64,000 nt of DNA from JAJDXW01 sp965223775. Lineage in GTDB: Bacteria > Pseudomonadota > Gammaproteobacteria > HK1. Position 1 is the stretch's first letter, and every line of letters starts with the position of its first letter. The stretch covers positions 186,001-250,000 of the forward strand of contig OZ245021.1 of assembly GCA_965223775.1 (NCBI GenBank). Direction: 5' to 3'. Shown here one piece after another: positions 10,686 to 20,700 of the stretch. The notes beneath the pieces were generated by a model. The model was not told the DNA's origin. It saw only the letters and a list, made by a program, of their open reading frames with translations, and searched no databases. The position numbers and the translations under genes were made by a program.

Positions 10686-11762
10686 TTACTGGTAGGTGCT
10701 TTGCAGGGCCTGGGCGTCGCCCCAGATCCGGTAGAGATTCCGGAAGCCGAGGTAGCTGTCCGCAATCTTCTTCCAGGACGGGTCGGTGGCCGCTTCCTCT
10801 TCCAGCACCGCGAGCCAGTGGCCTTCGAGGGTGGCCAGGGTCGCGTCATCCCAGCGACGGTTGGTGACGCCGTACTTGTCGAGCATCTCCATCATCGCCG
10901 CCGGATTTGCCGCCTCGGTCTCGGCATAGGTATAGACCACCTGCTCGGCCGCCGAAGCCTTGATCATGGCCTGGTAGGCGGCGGGCAGACCGTCGTACGC
11001 GGCCTTGTTCATCAGGAACTCGCTGCACGAGACCTGCTGGTGCCAACCCGGGTAGTAGTTGTTCTTGGCGATCTGGTGGAAGCCGAGCTTGATGTCGATG
11101 GTCGGCATCGAGAACTCGGTGGCGTCGATGACGCCGCGCTCGAGGGCCGGGTAGATGTCCGCCCCCGCGAGCAACTGCGTGGACACGCCCATCTTCTGCA
11201 TCACCTTCGCGCCGAGGCCGAAGAACCGCATCTTGAGGCCCTTGAGCTGCTCCGCGGGATTGGTGATCTCTTCCTTGAACCAGCCCGAGGTCTCCGGACC
11301 GATGCAGAAACAGTCGACCGCGGTCGCTCCATGCGTGTTGTAGAGCTCTTCGCGGAGCTCCTGACCGCCGCCGAACCACTTCCAGGCGAGGAACTCGCCG
11401 AGCTGCGGCCCGAACGGGACGGCGGTGAAGAACGAGACCGCGCCGCCGAGTTTGCCGGTGTGGTAGCCCGGGGTGGTCCAGGCCGAATCCACCGAACCCT
11501 TGGACACCGCGTCGAAGGCCTCGAGGGCCGGCACCAGGGCGCCCGGCTCGAAGAACTTGATTTCGAAGTTGCCGCCGGACATCTCGTTGATCCGCTCCGC
11601 GAACCGGATGCCGGAGGGTCCGAGGTGGACCAGGGTGCTTCCGAACGCGCTCTGCATCTTCCAGCGAACGCGATCCTGCGCGCTTGCGTCGAGCGCGGCC
11701 ACCGCGGCCACGGACCCGACGAGGCCTGCAACCGCGATGAGTCGTGCATGCTTCTTGAACAT
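10686..11762 (-). CDS. TRAP transporter substrate-binding protein (DctP/TAXI-unrelated, mannitol/chloroaromatic-like)
   Basis: A periplasmic solute receptor of 358 residues. ATG 11762 follows ggaggaag and opens a clear signal peptide (MFKKHARLIAVAGLVGSVAA, cleavage near DASAQ). The mature part begins with RWKMQSAFG and contains LKGLKMRFFGLGAKVMQKMG, ALERGVIDATEFSMPTIDI and WHQQVSCSEFLMN. These are typical of DctP-family binding proteins, with the conserved Arg in the KMRFFG strand that usually binds a carboxylate. It is first in the TRAP operon, and a dispersed repeat lies upstream at 12,208. Ligand unknown, probably an organic acid. Confidence 0.92.
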   Translation of the reverse strand: MFKKHARLIAVAGLVGSVAAVAALDASAQDRVRWKMQSAFGSTLVHLGPSGIRFAERINEMSGGNFEIKFFEPGALVPALEAFDAVSKGSVDSAWTTPGYHTGKLGGAVSFFTAVPFGPQLGEFLAWKWFGGGQELREELYNTHGATAVDCFCIGPETSGWFKEEITNPAEQLKGLKMRFFGLGAKVMQKMGVSTQLLAGADIYPALERGVIDATEFSMPTIDIKLGFHQIAKNNYYPGWHQQVSCSEFLMNKAAYDGLPAAYQAMIKASAAEQVVYTYAETEAANPAAMMEMLDKYGVTNRRWDDATLATLEGHWLAVLEEEAATDPSWKKIADSYLGFRNLYRIWGDAQALQSTYQ

Positions 11763-12207
11763 GTTTCTTCCTCCAATCTGGAGCGATGCGGACATCTCTC
11801 CTTCATCCTCACCGGCACCGGGCGCTCCGAGCTTTGGAGCTTCGGAGCTCTCAGTAGCGGCCCTTTGCGCAAACTGCGGCCCGACCCGGCTCCGAACGAG
11901 CTGGGCCCGGCCCATTTCGCACAGTCGGCGGACTCTATCAGAAAATCGGCGCTGCAACCCAACTCCCCGGAATTTCGCCAGTATTCTGCCATGGAGCGGT
12001 GCCCGCGAGCGCAGCGGCACCCCTTGGCCCGGATTGATCCGCCCGGCTCAAGACGGTGCCGGCTGCCCCTGTCCCGCTATCCGGCGCGAGTGCATTGCCG
12101 GACCGGTTTCGGGGTCCGGGGTCCTTCCCGGTGCGACCGGAGACCCGGACAAGCGGGATCTTCCGCGGACGAGGGTGGTCTTCCAGCTCATGGAAGCAGT
12201 CCGGTCC
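11763..12207. other. non-coding upstream region of the TRAP operon
   Basis: About 445 bases with no convincing gene on either strand. It should hold the promoter and leader of the TRAP operon (minus strand). A few short GC-rich dyads are visible around 11,830-11,860 (agctttggagcttcggagct). I could not assign promoter boxes. Confidence 0.4.
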
Positions 12208-12432
12208 CAGCCCGAAAAATCGGTGATTTTCCGCGTGAGCGGGCCGCATCCGCTTGCGCAGCTTCGCGGACCGAGAGAGCGCTTGCGCGCTGGTTGAAGG
12301 TGCAGCCGGCACTGGCGCGTTCGCGCTGTCGAAGCGGCTTGAAGGAGTACGGCCCGCTACCGCGGCGACCTTGGGAGCGAAGCGATGGATTGGCGTCCGC
12401 CAGCCAAGAAATCGGTGATTTATGCGGGCCAG
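12208..12432. repeat. dispersed inverted-terminus repeat, copy R2 (MITE-like)
   Basis: About 225 bases. The left end contains cccgaaaaatcggtgatttt, and the right end reads aaatcggtgatttatgcggg then ccagg. They are inverted relative to each other with a few mismatches. The interior shares gctgtcgaagcggcttga, ggagtacggcccgctaccgc and agcgatggattgg with R1, but lacks part of the R1 direct repeats. It lies upstream of the TRAP operon and before the Uma2 gene. Confidence 0.75.
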
Positions 12433-12625
12433 GACCTCGCCGTCCCCCCGGTCGATGCCCTCGAACGGACGCAAGGCTCCGATCCCGGATGGCCGAGCCC
12501 GTGTCGAAGGGAGACGGGCGGCCAGCGGCACTCGAGGGTCTTCCGAAGCCGGTGGCGGGATATACTCCGGGCGGTCGGTTTGCGGCGGCCGGCTCGCTGG
12601 TTCGCACACCGGAGGCGTATCCGCC

Positions 12626-13414
12626 ATGAACGACCCTGTCACCACCATGCACGTCGGGCCGCTCGGCTCGACCATCCATGTCCTTCGCGCCGACGCCGGC
12701 ACCGTCGCCGAGCTCGCCGCCGTCGACTGGAACCGGCACTTCCGCCGGGTCTGCCTCGACCCGGTGCGCGGCCTGATCACCCTGATGGCGCCCTCTCATC
12801 TCCACGAAGACCTCACCAAGATCATCGATCACATCGTGGAGGTGGCGGCGGACGGCTTTGGCCGAACATCGAAGGGGATTCTGTCCACTCGCCTTCGCCG
12901 GCAGGGCGAGCCGCCGGGCACCGGGATGGAGCCCGACTGCGCGTTCTACGTCGGTGACCGCGCGGATGCCTTTCGAGCGGCCTTCGCGGAGGGAGAGGCC
13001 GCCGCCGAGGCGTTTCTGGAGCAAACCGGTCCCGACCTGGTGGTGGAAATCGAGATCACGAACGCCGACGAGGGGAAGATCGAGCGCTACGGCCAGATGG
13101 GGGTGCGGGAGCTGTGGCGTCTTCGCGGGCGCAGGGGCTCGCGGGAGCTCCAGGCCGATTTCCTCGCCCTGCGGCCGGAGGGACCGCCGCGTCTCCTCAC
13201 GGCGTCGCAAGTCCTGGAGGGTCTTACGCCTGCCGACGTGTGCGATGCGGTGGAGCCGGTCCAATTGGGCCGGACCCTGGCCGAACGGACGGAGGCGGTG
13301 GCCCGGATCGTTCGCCGGCGCCGGCAGGGCATTGTGCGGGTCCGCGAAGAAGAGCCGCCGCCGTATACCGCCCGCGAGCACTCCCAGGGAGGCGGTCCGG
13401 CCGTTCCGTCGTGA
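12626..13414 (+). CDS. Uma2 family (DUF820) restriction-endonuclease-fold protein
   Basis: A protein of 262 residues. ATG 12626 has ggaggcg upstream. The Uma2/DUF820 nuclease-fold signature is visible: GTGMEPDCAFYV supplies the ExD metal residues near residue 94, and LVVEIEITNADEGKI supplies the later acidic strand and Lys. Function in the family is unproven, although the fold is that of PD-(D/E)XK nucleases. It stands alone between repeat R2 and a sugar-acid dehydratase. The C-terminus is basic and low in complexity. Confidence 0.8.
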   Translation: MNDPVTTMHVGPLGSTIHVLRADAGTVAELAAVDWNRHFRRVCLDPVRGLITLMAPSHLHEDLTKIIDHIVEVAADGFGRTSKGILSTRLRRQGEPPGTGMEPDCAFYVGDRADAFRAAFAEGEAAAEAFLEQTGPDLVVEIEITNADEGKIERYGQMGVRELWRLRGRRGSRELQADFLALRPEGPPRLLTASQVLEGLTPADVCDAVEPVQLGRTLAERTEAVARIVRRRRQGIVRVREEEPPPYTAREHSQGGGPAVPS

Positions 13415-13628
13415 CGGTGCCCGCCGAACGTCGACGTCGCTGAGCGTTCGGGTTCCGGGCGGGCTGCGCCGAATCCGTGATGTTCGTCCCCGGAGCGGGA
13501 CGGGCGCCGAAAGGGAGCGGAAAATCGATCCTTCACCCGGGATTGCGTGATCTCGGCTGCCGCGCTCGGCAGCGGCTGATGGAACGAACGGTTGGTGGCA
13601 CGCCAGGTGAAGAGAAGCGGGCCGTTCA

Positions 13629-13687
13629 TTGGACAAGGTTGGGGACAAGGCCGGGGACAAGGCCGGGCATTGGACAAGGTTGGGGTC
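13629..13687. repeat. short tandem repeat of ggacaagg units
   Basis: Five copies of a 12-14 base unit of the form ggacaaggttgggg/ggacaaggccgggg lie in tandem, with cattggacaaggttgggg at both ends. They sit in the 398-base gap between the Uma2 gene and the dehydratase. I see no gene in the rest of that gap. Confidence 0.7.
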
Positions 13688-13812
13688 CCGATTCAACGGC
13701 CGGCGGTTTTTCCAGGATAATGCGGTCCCGCTCGGACGGGCCGGGTGTATCGCAGTCGGACCGGTTCGCCGGGGACGGGCGGGGTGCCGGAATTGAGGAT
13801 CGGAGAGGAACG

Positions 13813-16566
13813 ATGACCGAGCGCATTGCATTCGACCGCGTGGCCCGGGTGCCCGCCGCGGGGGACAACGTCGCGATCGCGACCCGGCGCCTCGATGCGG
13901 GGGCGGAGGTGGCCGACCGGGAGGGCACGTACCGGCTCTCCCATACCGTCCTCGAAGGGCACCGGTTCGTCCGCGAGCCGATCGCGGAGGGCGTCCGGCT
14001 CCTGTCCTGGGGGCTCCCCTTCGGGATCGCGGACCGGCCGCTCGCCCCGGGCGAGTACGTCTGCAACGAGAAGATCCTGAAGGCGCTCGCCGAGCGCGAC
14101 ATCGACTTCGATCTCCCCGCGGAGGCGAACTTCACCGACACGATCGAGACCTACGAGCTCGCCGACAGCACTTTCCGGCCGGGCGAACAGGTCGAACGGA
14201 TCGACTCGGACCGGACGTTCGACGGGTACCGGCGAGGCGGAGGGCGCGGGGTCGGAACCCGCAACTTCGTGGTGGTGCTCGCAGTGACCTCTCGCGTCAA
14301 CGGATTTGCGCGCCAGGCGGCAGAGCAGGCTGCCCGCCGCGCGCCGCCCGGCGTGGACGGCGTCGTGGCCGTCACCCACACCGAGGGCGGAGGGGGTCCC
14401 CGCCCGAACAACCTCGACTACGTGCTGCGGGTCCTCGCGGGATTCATGGTCCATCCCAACGTGGGAGCGGTGCTCGCGGTCGACGACGGCGCGGGGTCCT
14501 ATACGAGCGACGATCTCGAGCGGTTCATGTCCGCGCGCGGCTATCCGCTCGAACACGTGCTCCACGCTTTCCTGGGGATCGACGGCGGTTACGAGACGGA
14601 GGTGGCGCGGGCCCTCGCGCTCATCGAAGGCTGGCTGCCCGAGGTGGCCGGCGCCGCGCGTACCCCGGAGCCGGCCGGGGGCCTTCGACTCGCGCTCCAG
14701 TGCGGGGGCTCCGATGCGTTCTCCGGCGTCTCCGGCAATGCCCTCGCAGGCTGGGTGGCAAAGGAGGTCATCCGCCACGGGGGGTCCGCCAACCTCGCGG
14801 AAACCGACGAGCTCATCGGGGCCGAGCCCTACGTGCTCGAGAGCGTGCGCGACGCCGCGACCGCCCGCCGCTTCCTCGACAAGGTCGAGGGCTTCAAGCG
14901 CTACGCCGCGAACCACGGCACCTCCGCGGAGGGCAATCCCTCCGGCGGCAACAATTTCCGCGGGCTCTACAACATCGCTCTCAAGTCTCTCGGCGCCGCC
15001 CGCAAGAAGGATCCCGAGGTTCGTCTCGACTACGTGATCGACTACGGGCAGCCGATGCGCCCTCCCGGCTACTACTTCATGGACAGCCCCGGGAACGACC
15101 TCGAGAGCATCGCGGGGCAGGTGGCCGCCGGATCGAACCTCATCCTGTTCATCACCGGAAACGGCTCGATCACCAACTTTCCGTTCGTCCCGACCCTCAA
15201 GTTCGTCACCACCACCGGCCGGTTTGAGCTCCTCGCGAACGAGATGGACGTGAACGCGGGGCGCTACAACGACGGGATGGACATGGACGCGCTCGGGGCG
15301 GAGACCTTCGAGCTCGCCCTCGACATCGCCTCGGGGGAGCGCAGCAAGGGCGAGCTCGCGGGACACGCCCAGGTCTCCATCTGGCGCGACTGGCCGCGGA
15401 CCTCGGCCGACGGTCTCCAGGAGCTGCGCGCGCGGCCGCAACCGAACGGACGTCCGGTGCCGGTGCGCGCCGCGCCGCCGATCGCCCTGTCCTTCGACGG
15501 GGTCCGCACGGAGCGGGGCGTTGCCACCGACCAGCTTGCCCTGGTGATGCCGACCAGCCTCTGCTCGGGGCAGGTCGCGCGGCTCATCGCGGAGGATCTC
15601 GACGCCGACCCGCCCCCCTGGAGCGACGTGTCGCGCTTCGTCGCCCTTGTCCACACCGAGGGGTGCGGGTCGAACAACGCGGCCGATCTCTACCTCCGGA
15701 CGATGCTCGGGCACCTCGTGCATCGCTCGGTGCGCCACGCGATCCTCCTCGAGCACGGATGCGAGCAGACCCACAACGACGCGGTGCGCCACTACCTCGC
15801 CGAGCGGGGGTTCGCGGCGGACCGGTTCGGCTGGGCGAGCGTGCAGATGGACGGCGGCATTGCGAAGGTGCACGCCAAGGTCGCGGGGCAGCTCGAGGCG
15901 ATGGCGTCGTCCCGCGCCCCGGTGCGCGGACCCGAGGCGGACGATGCGCCGGAAGATGCGCCGGGCGGTACCTCCGGGCTCGCTCGGGAGACGGTCGGGG
16001 CGGAGGAGCTGCGTATCGCCCTCGCGGCGAACGGTCCGTTGCCCGAGGCGATGGGCGAGGTGCTCGGACGGCTCGCGGCCGGCCTCGTCGCGGCCGGGGC
16101 GACGGTGGTCGTGCCCGACAACCCGGGTCTTCTCGGGAGCGGGGCGTTCCGCAAAGCCGTCTTCCCGGACGCGGCAGCCGTCCCCGCGGCCTCCCTCGCC
16201 TTCGGCCAGCCCGCGGACGAGACCGGTCTCCACGTGATGGAGGCTCCGACCGAGGACCCGGTGGAGACGTTCACCGGGCTCGGAGCGACCGGGGTCGAGA
16301 TCATGCTCTGCCATGTCGGACGCACCTCGCTTCAGGCCCATCCCATGATCCCCCTCGTCCAGGTGACGGCCGACCCGTCGGTCGCGGAACGCTTCGGGGG
16401 GGATCTCGACCGGGTGCTGGCCCTCGACCGAAGCGCCGGGAGTCTCATGGACGAGCTGGTCGCCCTGGTCGCCGACGCGGCTTCGCGGCGCTACCGTCCC
16501 AGGCTGTGGTCCCGCGGGGTGACGGAGTTCCAGTTGACGCGCGGGCGTCTCGGGCTCTCGATGTAG
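13813..16566 (+). CDS. UxaA-family (altronate/galactarate) dehydratase with duplicated catalytic module
   Basis: A protein of 917 residues, against about 500 for ordinary altronate dehydratases. Residues about 10-80 look like the SAF domain. The first UxaA module has VTHTEGGGGPRPNNLDY near residue 186 and LQCGGSDAFSGVSGNALAGW near residue 295. A second module begins near residue 555, with CSGQVARLIAEDL and VHTEGCGSNNAADLYL near residue 612, then LEHGCEQTHND. A C-terminal segment (LRIALAANGPLPEAMGEVLG) repeats part of the C domain. Family members dehydrate sugar acids with a metal. ATG 13813 follows gagaggaac. The neighbouring oxidoreductase and TRAP genes fit sugar-acid use. Confidence 0.85.
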   Translation: MTERIAFDRVARVPAAGDNVAIATRRLDAGAEVADREGTYRLSHTVLEGHRFVREPIAEGVRLLSWGLPFGIADRPLAPGEYVCNEKILKALAERDIDFDLPAEANFTDTIETYELADSTFRPGEQVERIDSDRTFDGYRRGGGRGVGTRNFVVVLAVTSRVNGFARQAAEQAARRAPPGVDGVVAVTHTEGGGGPRPNNLDYVLRVLAGFMVHPNVGAVLAVDDGAGSYTSDDLERFMSARGYPLEHVLHAFLGIDGGYETEVARALALIEGWLPEVAGAARTPEPAGGLRLALQCGGSDAFSGVSGNALAGWVAKEVIRHGGSANLAETDELIGAEPYVLESVRDAATARRFLDKVEGFKRYAANHGTSAEGNPSGGNNFRGLYNIALKSLGAARKKDPEVRLDYVIDYGQPMRPPGYYFMDSPGNDLESIAGQVAAGSNLILFITGNGSITNFPFVPTLKFVTTTGRFELLANEMDVNAGRYNDGMDMDALGAETFELALDIASGERSKGELAGHAQVSIWRDWPRTSADGLQELRARPQPNGRPVPVRAAPPIALSFDGVRTERGVATDQLALVMPTSLCSGQVARLIAEDLDADPPPWSDVSRFVALVHTEGCGSNNAADLYLRTMLGHLVHRSVRHAILLEHGCEQTHNDAVRHYLAERGFAADRFGWASVQMDGGIAKVHAKVAGQLEAMASSRAPVRGPEADDAPEDAPGGTSGLARETVGAEELRIALAANGPLPEAMGEVLGRLAAGLVAAGATVVVPDNPGLLGSGAFRKAVFPDAAAVPAASLAFGQPADETGLHVMEAPTEDPVETFTGLGATGVEIMLCHVGRTSLQAHPMIPLVQVTADPSVAERFGGDLDRVLALDRSAGSLMDELVALVADAASRRYRPRLWSRGVTEFQLTRGRLGLSM

Positions 16567-16761
16567 GCTCGGGCCGGGCCGGGCCGGGCCGAGCCGGGAC
16601 GGAGCCGGCGAGGGAGCAATGACACGGGCGCGTCGTCTCCGGGGCCTTGCCCGGCGCTCCTCCGGCGCGGAACGAGCCCGGGAAGCGCGGCGACGGCGAG
16701 CCGGCGGAGCCGAACCCGGGCGCCCGTCTTCGTTGAACGGCAACCTTTGGAGAATGCAACG

Positions 16762-17766
16762 TTGAACCGACTTGGCCTCTATCTCAGCCCCACCCCCGAT
16801 CACGAGGGCGGATTCGAGCGCGCCCTCTGGGCCGACCGGGAAGGCTTCGATGACCTCTGGTTTCCCGACGGCGACGGGATGCGCGACGCGATGACCTTCG
16901 CGGCCACCGTCGCGGGGCGCACCGAGCGGGTGCGCCTTTGCACCGGCATCACCCCCGTCTACACCCGGGTTCCGGCGGTGCTCGCGACGTCGAGCCTCGC
17001 CGTCAACCGGGTGGCCCCCGGCCGGTTCGCCCTCGGGCTCGGCTCCTCTACCCACACGATGGTGGAGAACTGGTACGGGGTGCCGTTCGAGAAGCCGCTC
17101 GCCCGGGTGCGCGAGACGACGGAGCTCGTGCGGAGCCTGTTCGCGGGGGAGAAGACCCGCTACGAGGGGAACACGGTCTCGAGCCGGGGCTTTCGCCTCA
17201 AGGAGGAGATCATCGGCAACGTGCCGATCTTTCTCGCCGGCATGGGGCCGAAGATGCTGGAGCTCGCGGGCGAGGTGGCCGACGGCGTGATCCTCAACCA
17301 CTTCACCCCCCTCGACCGGGTGCCGTGGGCGCTCGAGTGCGTGGACCGGGGCGCGAAACGGTCGGGCCGCCGGGTGGAGGACCTCGAGGTCGCCCAGCGG
17401 GTCGCGGTATGGGTGACGGACGACGACGCGGCGGCCCGCCAGTTCTACCGGACCGACTTCTCGTTCTACGGCTCCACCGCGGTCTACCGGGACGTCATCG
17501 GCCGGATGGGCTATCCCGATGCGGCCGAAGAGATCCGAAAGGGCTTCGAGGTCCGGGACCGGGGGCGGATCATGGCCGCGGTGCCGGACGAGGCGGTCGA
17601 GCGGATGTACGTCTGGGGCGACCGGGAGACCTGCTACCGCCGGATCCGGGAGTTCTACGCGGCAGGGGTCAACACGGTGGCGGTCGCCCCCCAGGCCACC
17701 AACTCCGAGGACTACGACGCGACGTGCGAAGCCTTCCGTCCCGCCGCCTTCCGCGCCGCCGCCTGA
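16762..17766 (+). CDS. LLM class (luciferase-like) flavin-dependent oxidoreductase
   Basis: A TIM-barrel luciferase-like protein of 334 residues that would use FMN or F420. No ATG is available. TTG 16762 has ggag nine bases upstream and starts the protein at the first beta strand (NRLGLYLSP); an in-frame TTG at 16747 is the alternative. Family features are RVRLCTGITPVYTRVPAVLA, GRFALGLGSSTHTMVENWYG and NVPIFLAGMGPKMLELAGEVADG. Its stop lies in a dyad shared with the stop of the facing helicase gene. Substrate unknown. Confidence 0.87.
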   Translation: MNRLGLYLSPTPDHEGGFERALWADREGFDDLWFPDGDGMRDAMTFAATVAGRTERVRLCTGITPVYTRVPAVLATSSLAVNRVAPGRFALGLGSSTHTMVENWYGVPFEKPLARVRETTELVRSLFAGEKTRYEGNTVSSRGFRLKEEIIGNVPIFLAGMGPKMLELAGEVADGVILNHFTPLDRVPWALECVDRGAKRSGRRVEDLEVAQRVAVWVTDDDAAARQFYRTDFSFYGSTAVYRDVIGRMGYPDAAEEIRKGFEVRDRGRIMAAVPDEAVERMYVWGDRETCYRRIREFYAAGVNTVAVAPQATNSEDYDATCEAFRPAAFRAAA

Positions 17767-17780
17767 ACCGCGCGTTCAGG
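17762..17780. other. dyad containing both convergent stop codons
   Basis: The sequence cctgaac-cgcgc-gttcagg forms a 7-bp stem. The TGA of the oxidoreductase (17764-17766) lies in one arm and the TGA of the opposite-strand nuclease-helicase (17776-17778) in the other. It may act as a compact bidirectional transcript end, but the stem is short and there is no T run. Confidence 0.55.
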
Positions 17781-20700
17781 AAGCGAAGAGGTCGAGCTGC
17801 GGGTCCGGCCCTTTCGCTTCCCTCTCGGGGAGCCGGGAGCGGCGCCGTTCGAGGAGCCGCTCGTCGATGTCGGCGAGGTAGGGGGAGGGCGCCCGTTCCC
17901 GCACCTTTCCCCGCGAGAGGCGCTTCCCCGCCCGGGTGAGGAAGAGCTTCGTTCTCGCGCGGGTGACGCCGACGTAGAAGAGGCGCCGCTCCTCCTCGAG
18001 ATCCCCGGGCTCCGCCTTGCCCCACTTGAGGGGGAGGAGCCCGTCCTCGCAGCCGGCGATGAAGACGACGTCGAACTCGAGTCCCTTCGCGGCATGCAGG
18101 GTGAGGAGAGAGATCCGGTCGGCCCGCGGGTCCCACGCATCGACCTCGGTGCCGAGCGCGAGCTCCGCGAGGAAGCGGTCCGTGTCGTCTCCGCACGCCT
18201 CGGCGAGGGGCCTCAGCAGCTCGCGGGCGGCCCCCTCCTGCACCGCATCGCCGTCGCCGCCGGGGCGAACCGCTTCGAGCCGTTCCCGCACCGAGCCTGA
18301 ATCCGACGTCTCGCGCAGGGCTTCAATCAGCTCGGCCACTCCGGGGTGGTCCAGCAGGCGGTGATGCGAGCGCTGCTGGAAGGGCATCCCCGAGCGCTCG
18401 ATCGCCTCCACCAGCGGGGCCGCCTGGGCCTCGGTGCGATAGAGCACGGCGAAGTCCGAGAACGAGAGATCGTGCCCCTCGCTCTCCGTCGAACGCCCGC
18501 TGTCGATGGAGAAGAAGCTGTGGCCGCCGAGCGCCTGCTCGAGGGACTGGACGATGAACTCCGCCTCCGCCTTCTCGGTCGGGGCTTCGTGGAGGGTGAC
18601 GAGGTCGGGCGCATCTTCGATGACGGGAACGGAGCGCTGATCGGAGCCCGACCGCGCGATCACCTGTGACGAGAGGGCGATGATGTTCCGGTCGGAGCGG
18701 TAGTTGCGGGTCAGCCGCACGACCCCGGCCCCCGGAAAGTGTTGCCGGAACCCGGAGAACAAGCGCACGTCCGCGCCCCGGAAGCGGTAGATCGCCTGGT
18801 CCGGATCGCCGATCGCGCAGACGTTGCCGTCCGGGGCCACGAGCATTCTCACGAGCCGGACCTGCTGCGCATCGACGTCCTGGTACTCGTCGATCGATAC
18901 GAAGGGGTGCCGCTGCCGGTACTCCGCCCGGATCGACGGATCGAATTCCAGCACGTCCGCGGCCCGGATGACGAGATCGTCGAAATCGACCCAGTTTCGG
19001 AGCTCCATCCGCCTCCGATATACCTCCCCCGCCTCCCCCGCCTCCCCCGCCTCGTTCGGCTCGTCGCCGGCCGGCGGCGACGGAGCGGCGGTGCGCCTCG
19101 CACGCGAGATGGCAGCCAGATGCCCGCGCGCCTTCCGCTCGGAAACACCGAGGGCATCGCGGAGCAACTCGATCCGCTCGGCCTCCGGCGCGACCCGGAA
19201 GCCGCGCTGCAGGCCGGCCGTGTTCCAGTGCTCCCGCAGGACGGAGAGGCCGAAGGAGTGGAACGTATGGAGCGCAATGCCTTCCCATGCTTCCGGGAGC
19301 AGGGCTCGCAGGCGCTCGCGCATCTCGCCGGCCGCTCTCCGGGTGAAGGTGATCGCAAGGCACTCGGCCGGGGAGGCGCCATGGCTCGCAATGAGATGGG
19401 CGATGCGGTGGGTGAGGGTCCTGGTCTTTCCGGACCCGGGGCCCGCGACGATGCGCAGCGGCCCCGCGGTGGTCTCCGCCGCCCGGCGCTGATCGGCGTC
19501 GAGCCCGGCCAGGATGTCGGCGGAGCGGCCGTCCGGCGCGGCCGGCTCCCGTCCGACCGTCTCATCCGTTCTCGCCACCACGGCGAACTCGTGAGCACGC
19601 GGTGAAGGGCTGACGTCCGTGGCGGGAAGCCGGCGGGTCGGGTCGGCCGAGCTCCCGAGACGCGTCGAGGCCGCCTCCGAAAGCGGTGCAGTCGCCGGGG
19701 ACGAAGACGCTTCCGCGGAGCGAGGTTCGGCACCGGCCTCGTTTTCCGGAACGCCGGGCGAGGCGGCGCGTTGGAGCGACGGACCGTCGCGTTCGACCGG
19801 TGGTGAGGGGGGCGGCGCGGCCGGCGCCTCGCCAAAGAGAGATGCGCCGCGGGTGTACCGCCGGAGCTCCGCGTCCTCGAACAGGCGAATCGTGCCGTAC
19901 ACCCCGTCGTACCCCGCCTCCCGGACCACCTCCTCGCGCCGCAGGCGGGAGACGGCCTCCGCGACGAGGGACGACGAAGCGGGCCGGATGTCCTCCAGCG
20001 GCACCGTGTTGAGGAGCGGGAGCTCCGGCCCGAGCCGGCCGAGGAGGCTCTCGTAGTCCCGCGCGACCCGGCGGCTCTTCGGTCCGACCTGGTGGATCTC
20101 GGACAGGATCTCGGGCAGCGGGACCAGGCTGCGCATCGCGCCGGCGGTCGCAGGCGGCGCAACCTCCTCGGGCCGGTCCGCGAGGTCCTCGACCCGGTGC
20201 ATGACGCCGACGGTGAGCGGCTTCCCGCACACCGGGCACCGGCCCTCGTTCTGCCGGGTCTCGTTCGGGGAGAGGCGGACCTCGCAGTTGCGGTGGCCGT
20301 CCAGGTGGTACTTGCCCTCTTCGGGAAAGAACTCGAGCGTGCCCCCGTACCCTTCGCCGGTCTCCAGCGCCCTGCGAAGGGCGAAGTAGTCGAGCTCGGT
20401 GTCGAAGACGCACACCTCCCGGCCGAGCTTCTCCGGCGAGTGCGCATCGGAGTTCGACACCAGCCGGAAACGATCGAGAGACGAGACCCGCCAGTTCATC
20501 GGCGGGTCGGACGAGAGGCCGGTCTCGACCGCGAAGATGTGCGGCGCGAGATCTCCGTAGCAGTCGTCGATGGCGTCGAAGCCCGACTTCGAGCCGAGTG
20601 CGGCGAACCAGGGGGTCCAGATGTGGGCGGGGACGAGATAGGAGCCGGGGTCCGATTCGAGGGTGATCTCCAGCAGGTGCCGGGAATCGAGCCCGAGGAT

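Noticed and set aside
13629..13687. Considered as a CRISPR remnant.
   Set aside because: Units are 12-14 bases, contiguous and without spacers.
13693..17301. Very long open frame antisense to the dehydratase and oxidoreductase.
   Set aside because: It mirrors GC-rich coding sequence on the other strand, shows only Arg/Gly/Pro/His-rich low-complexity protein and has no ribosome site. Similar mirror frames occur at 9,495-12,629, 4,444-6,255 and 56,002-58,566.
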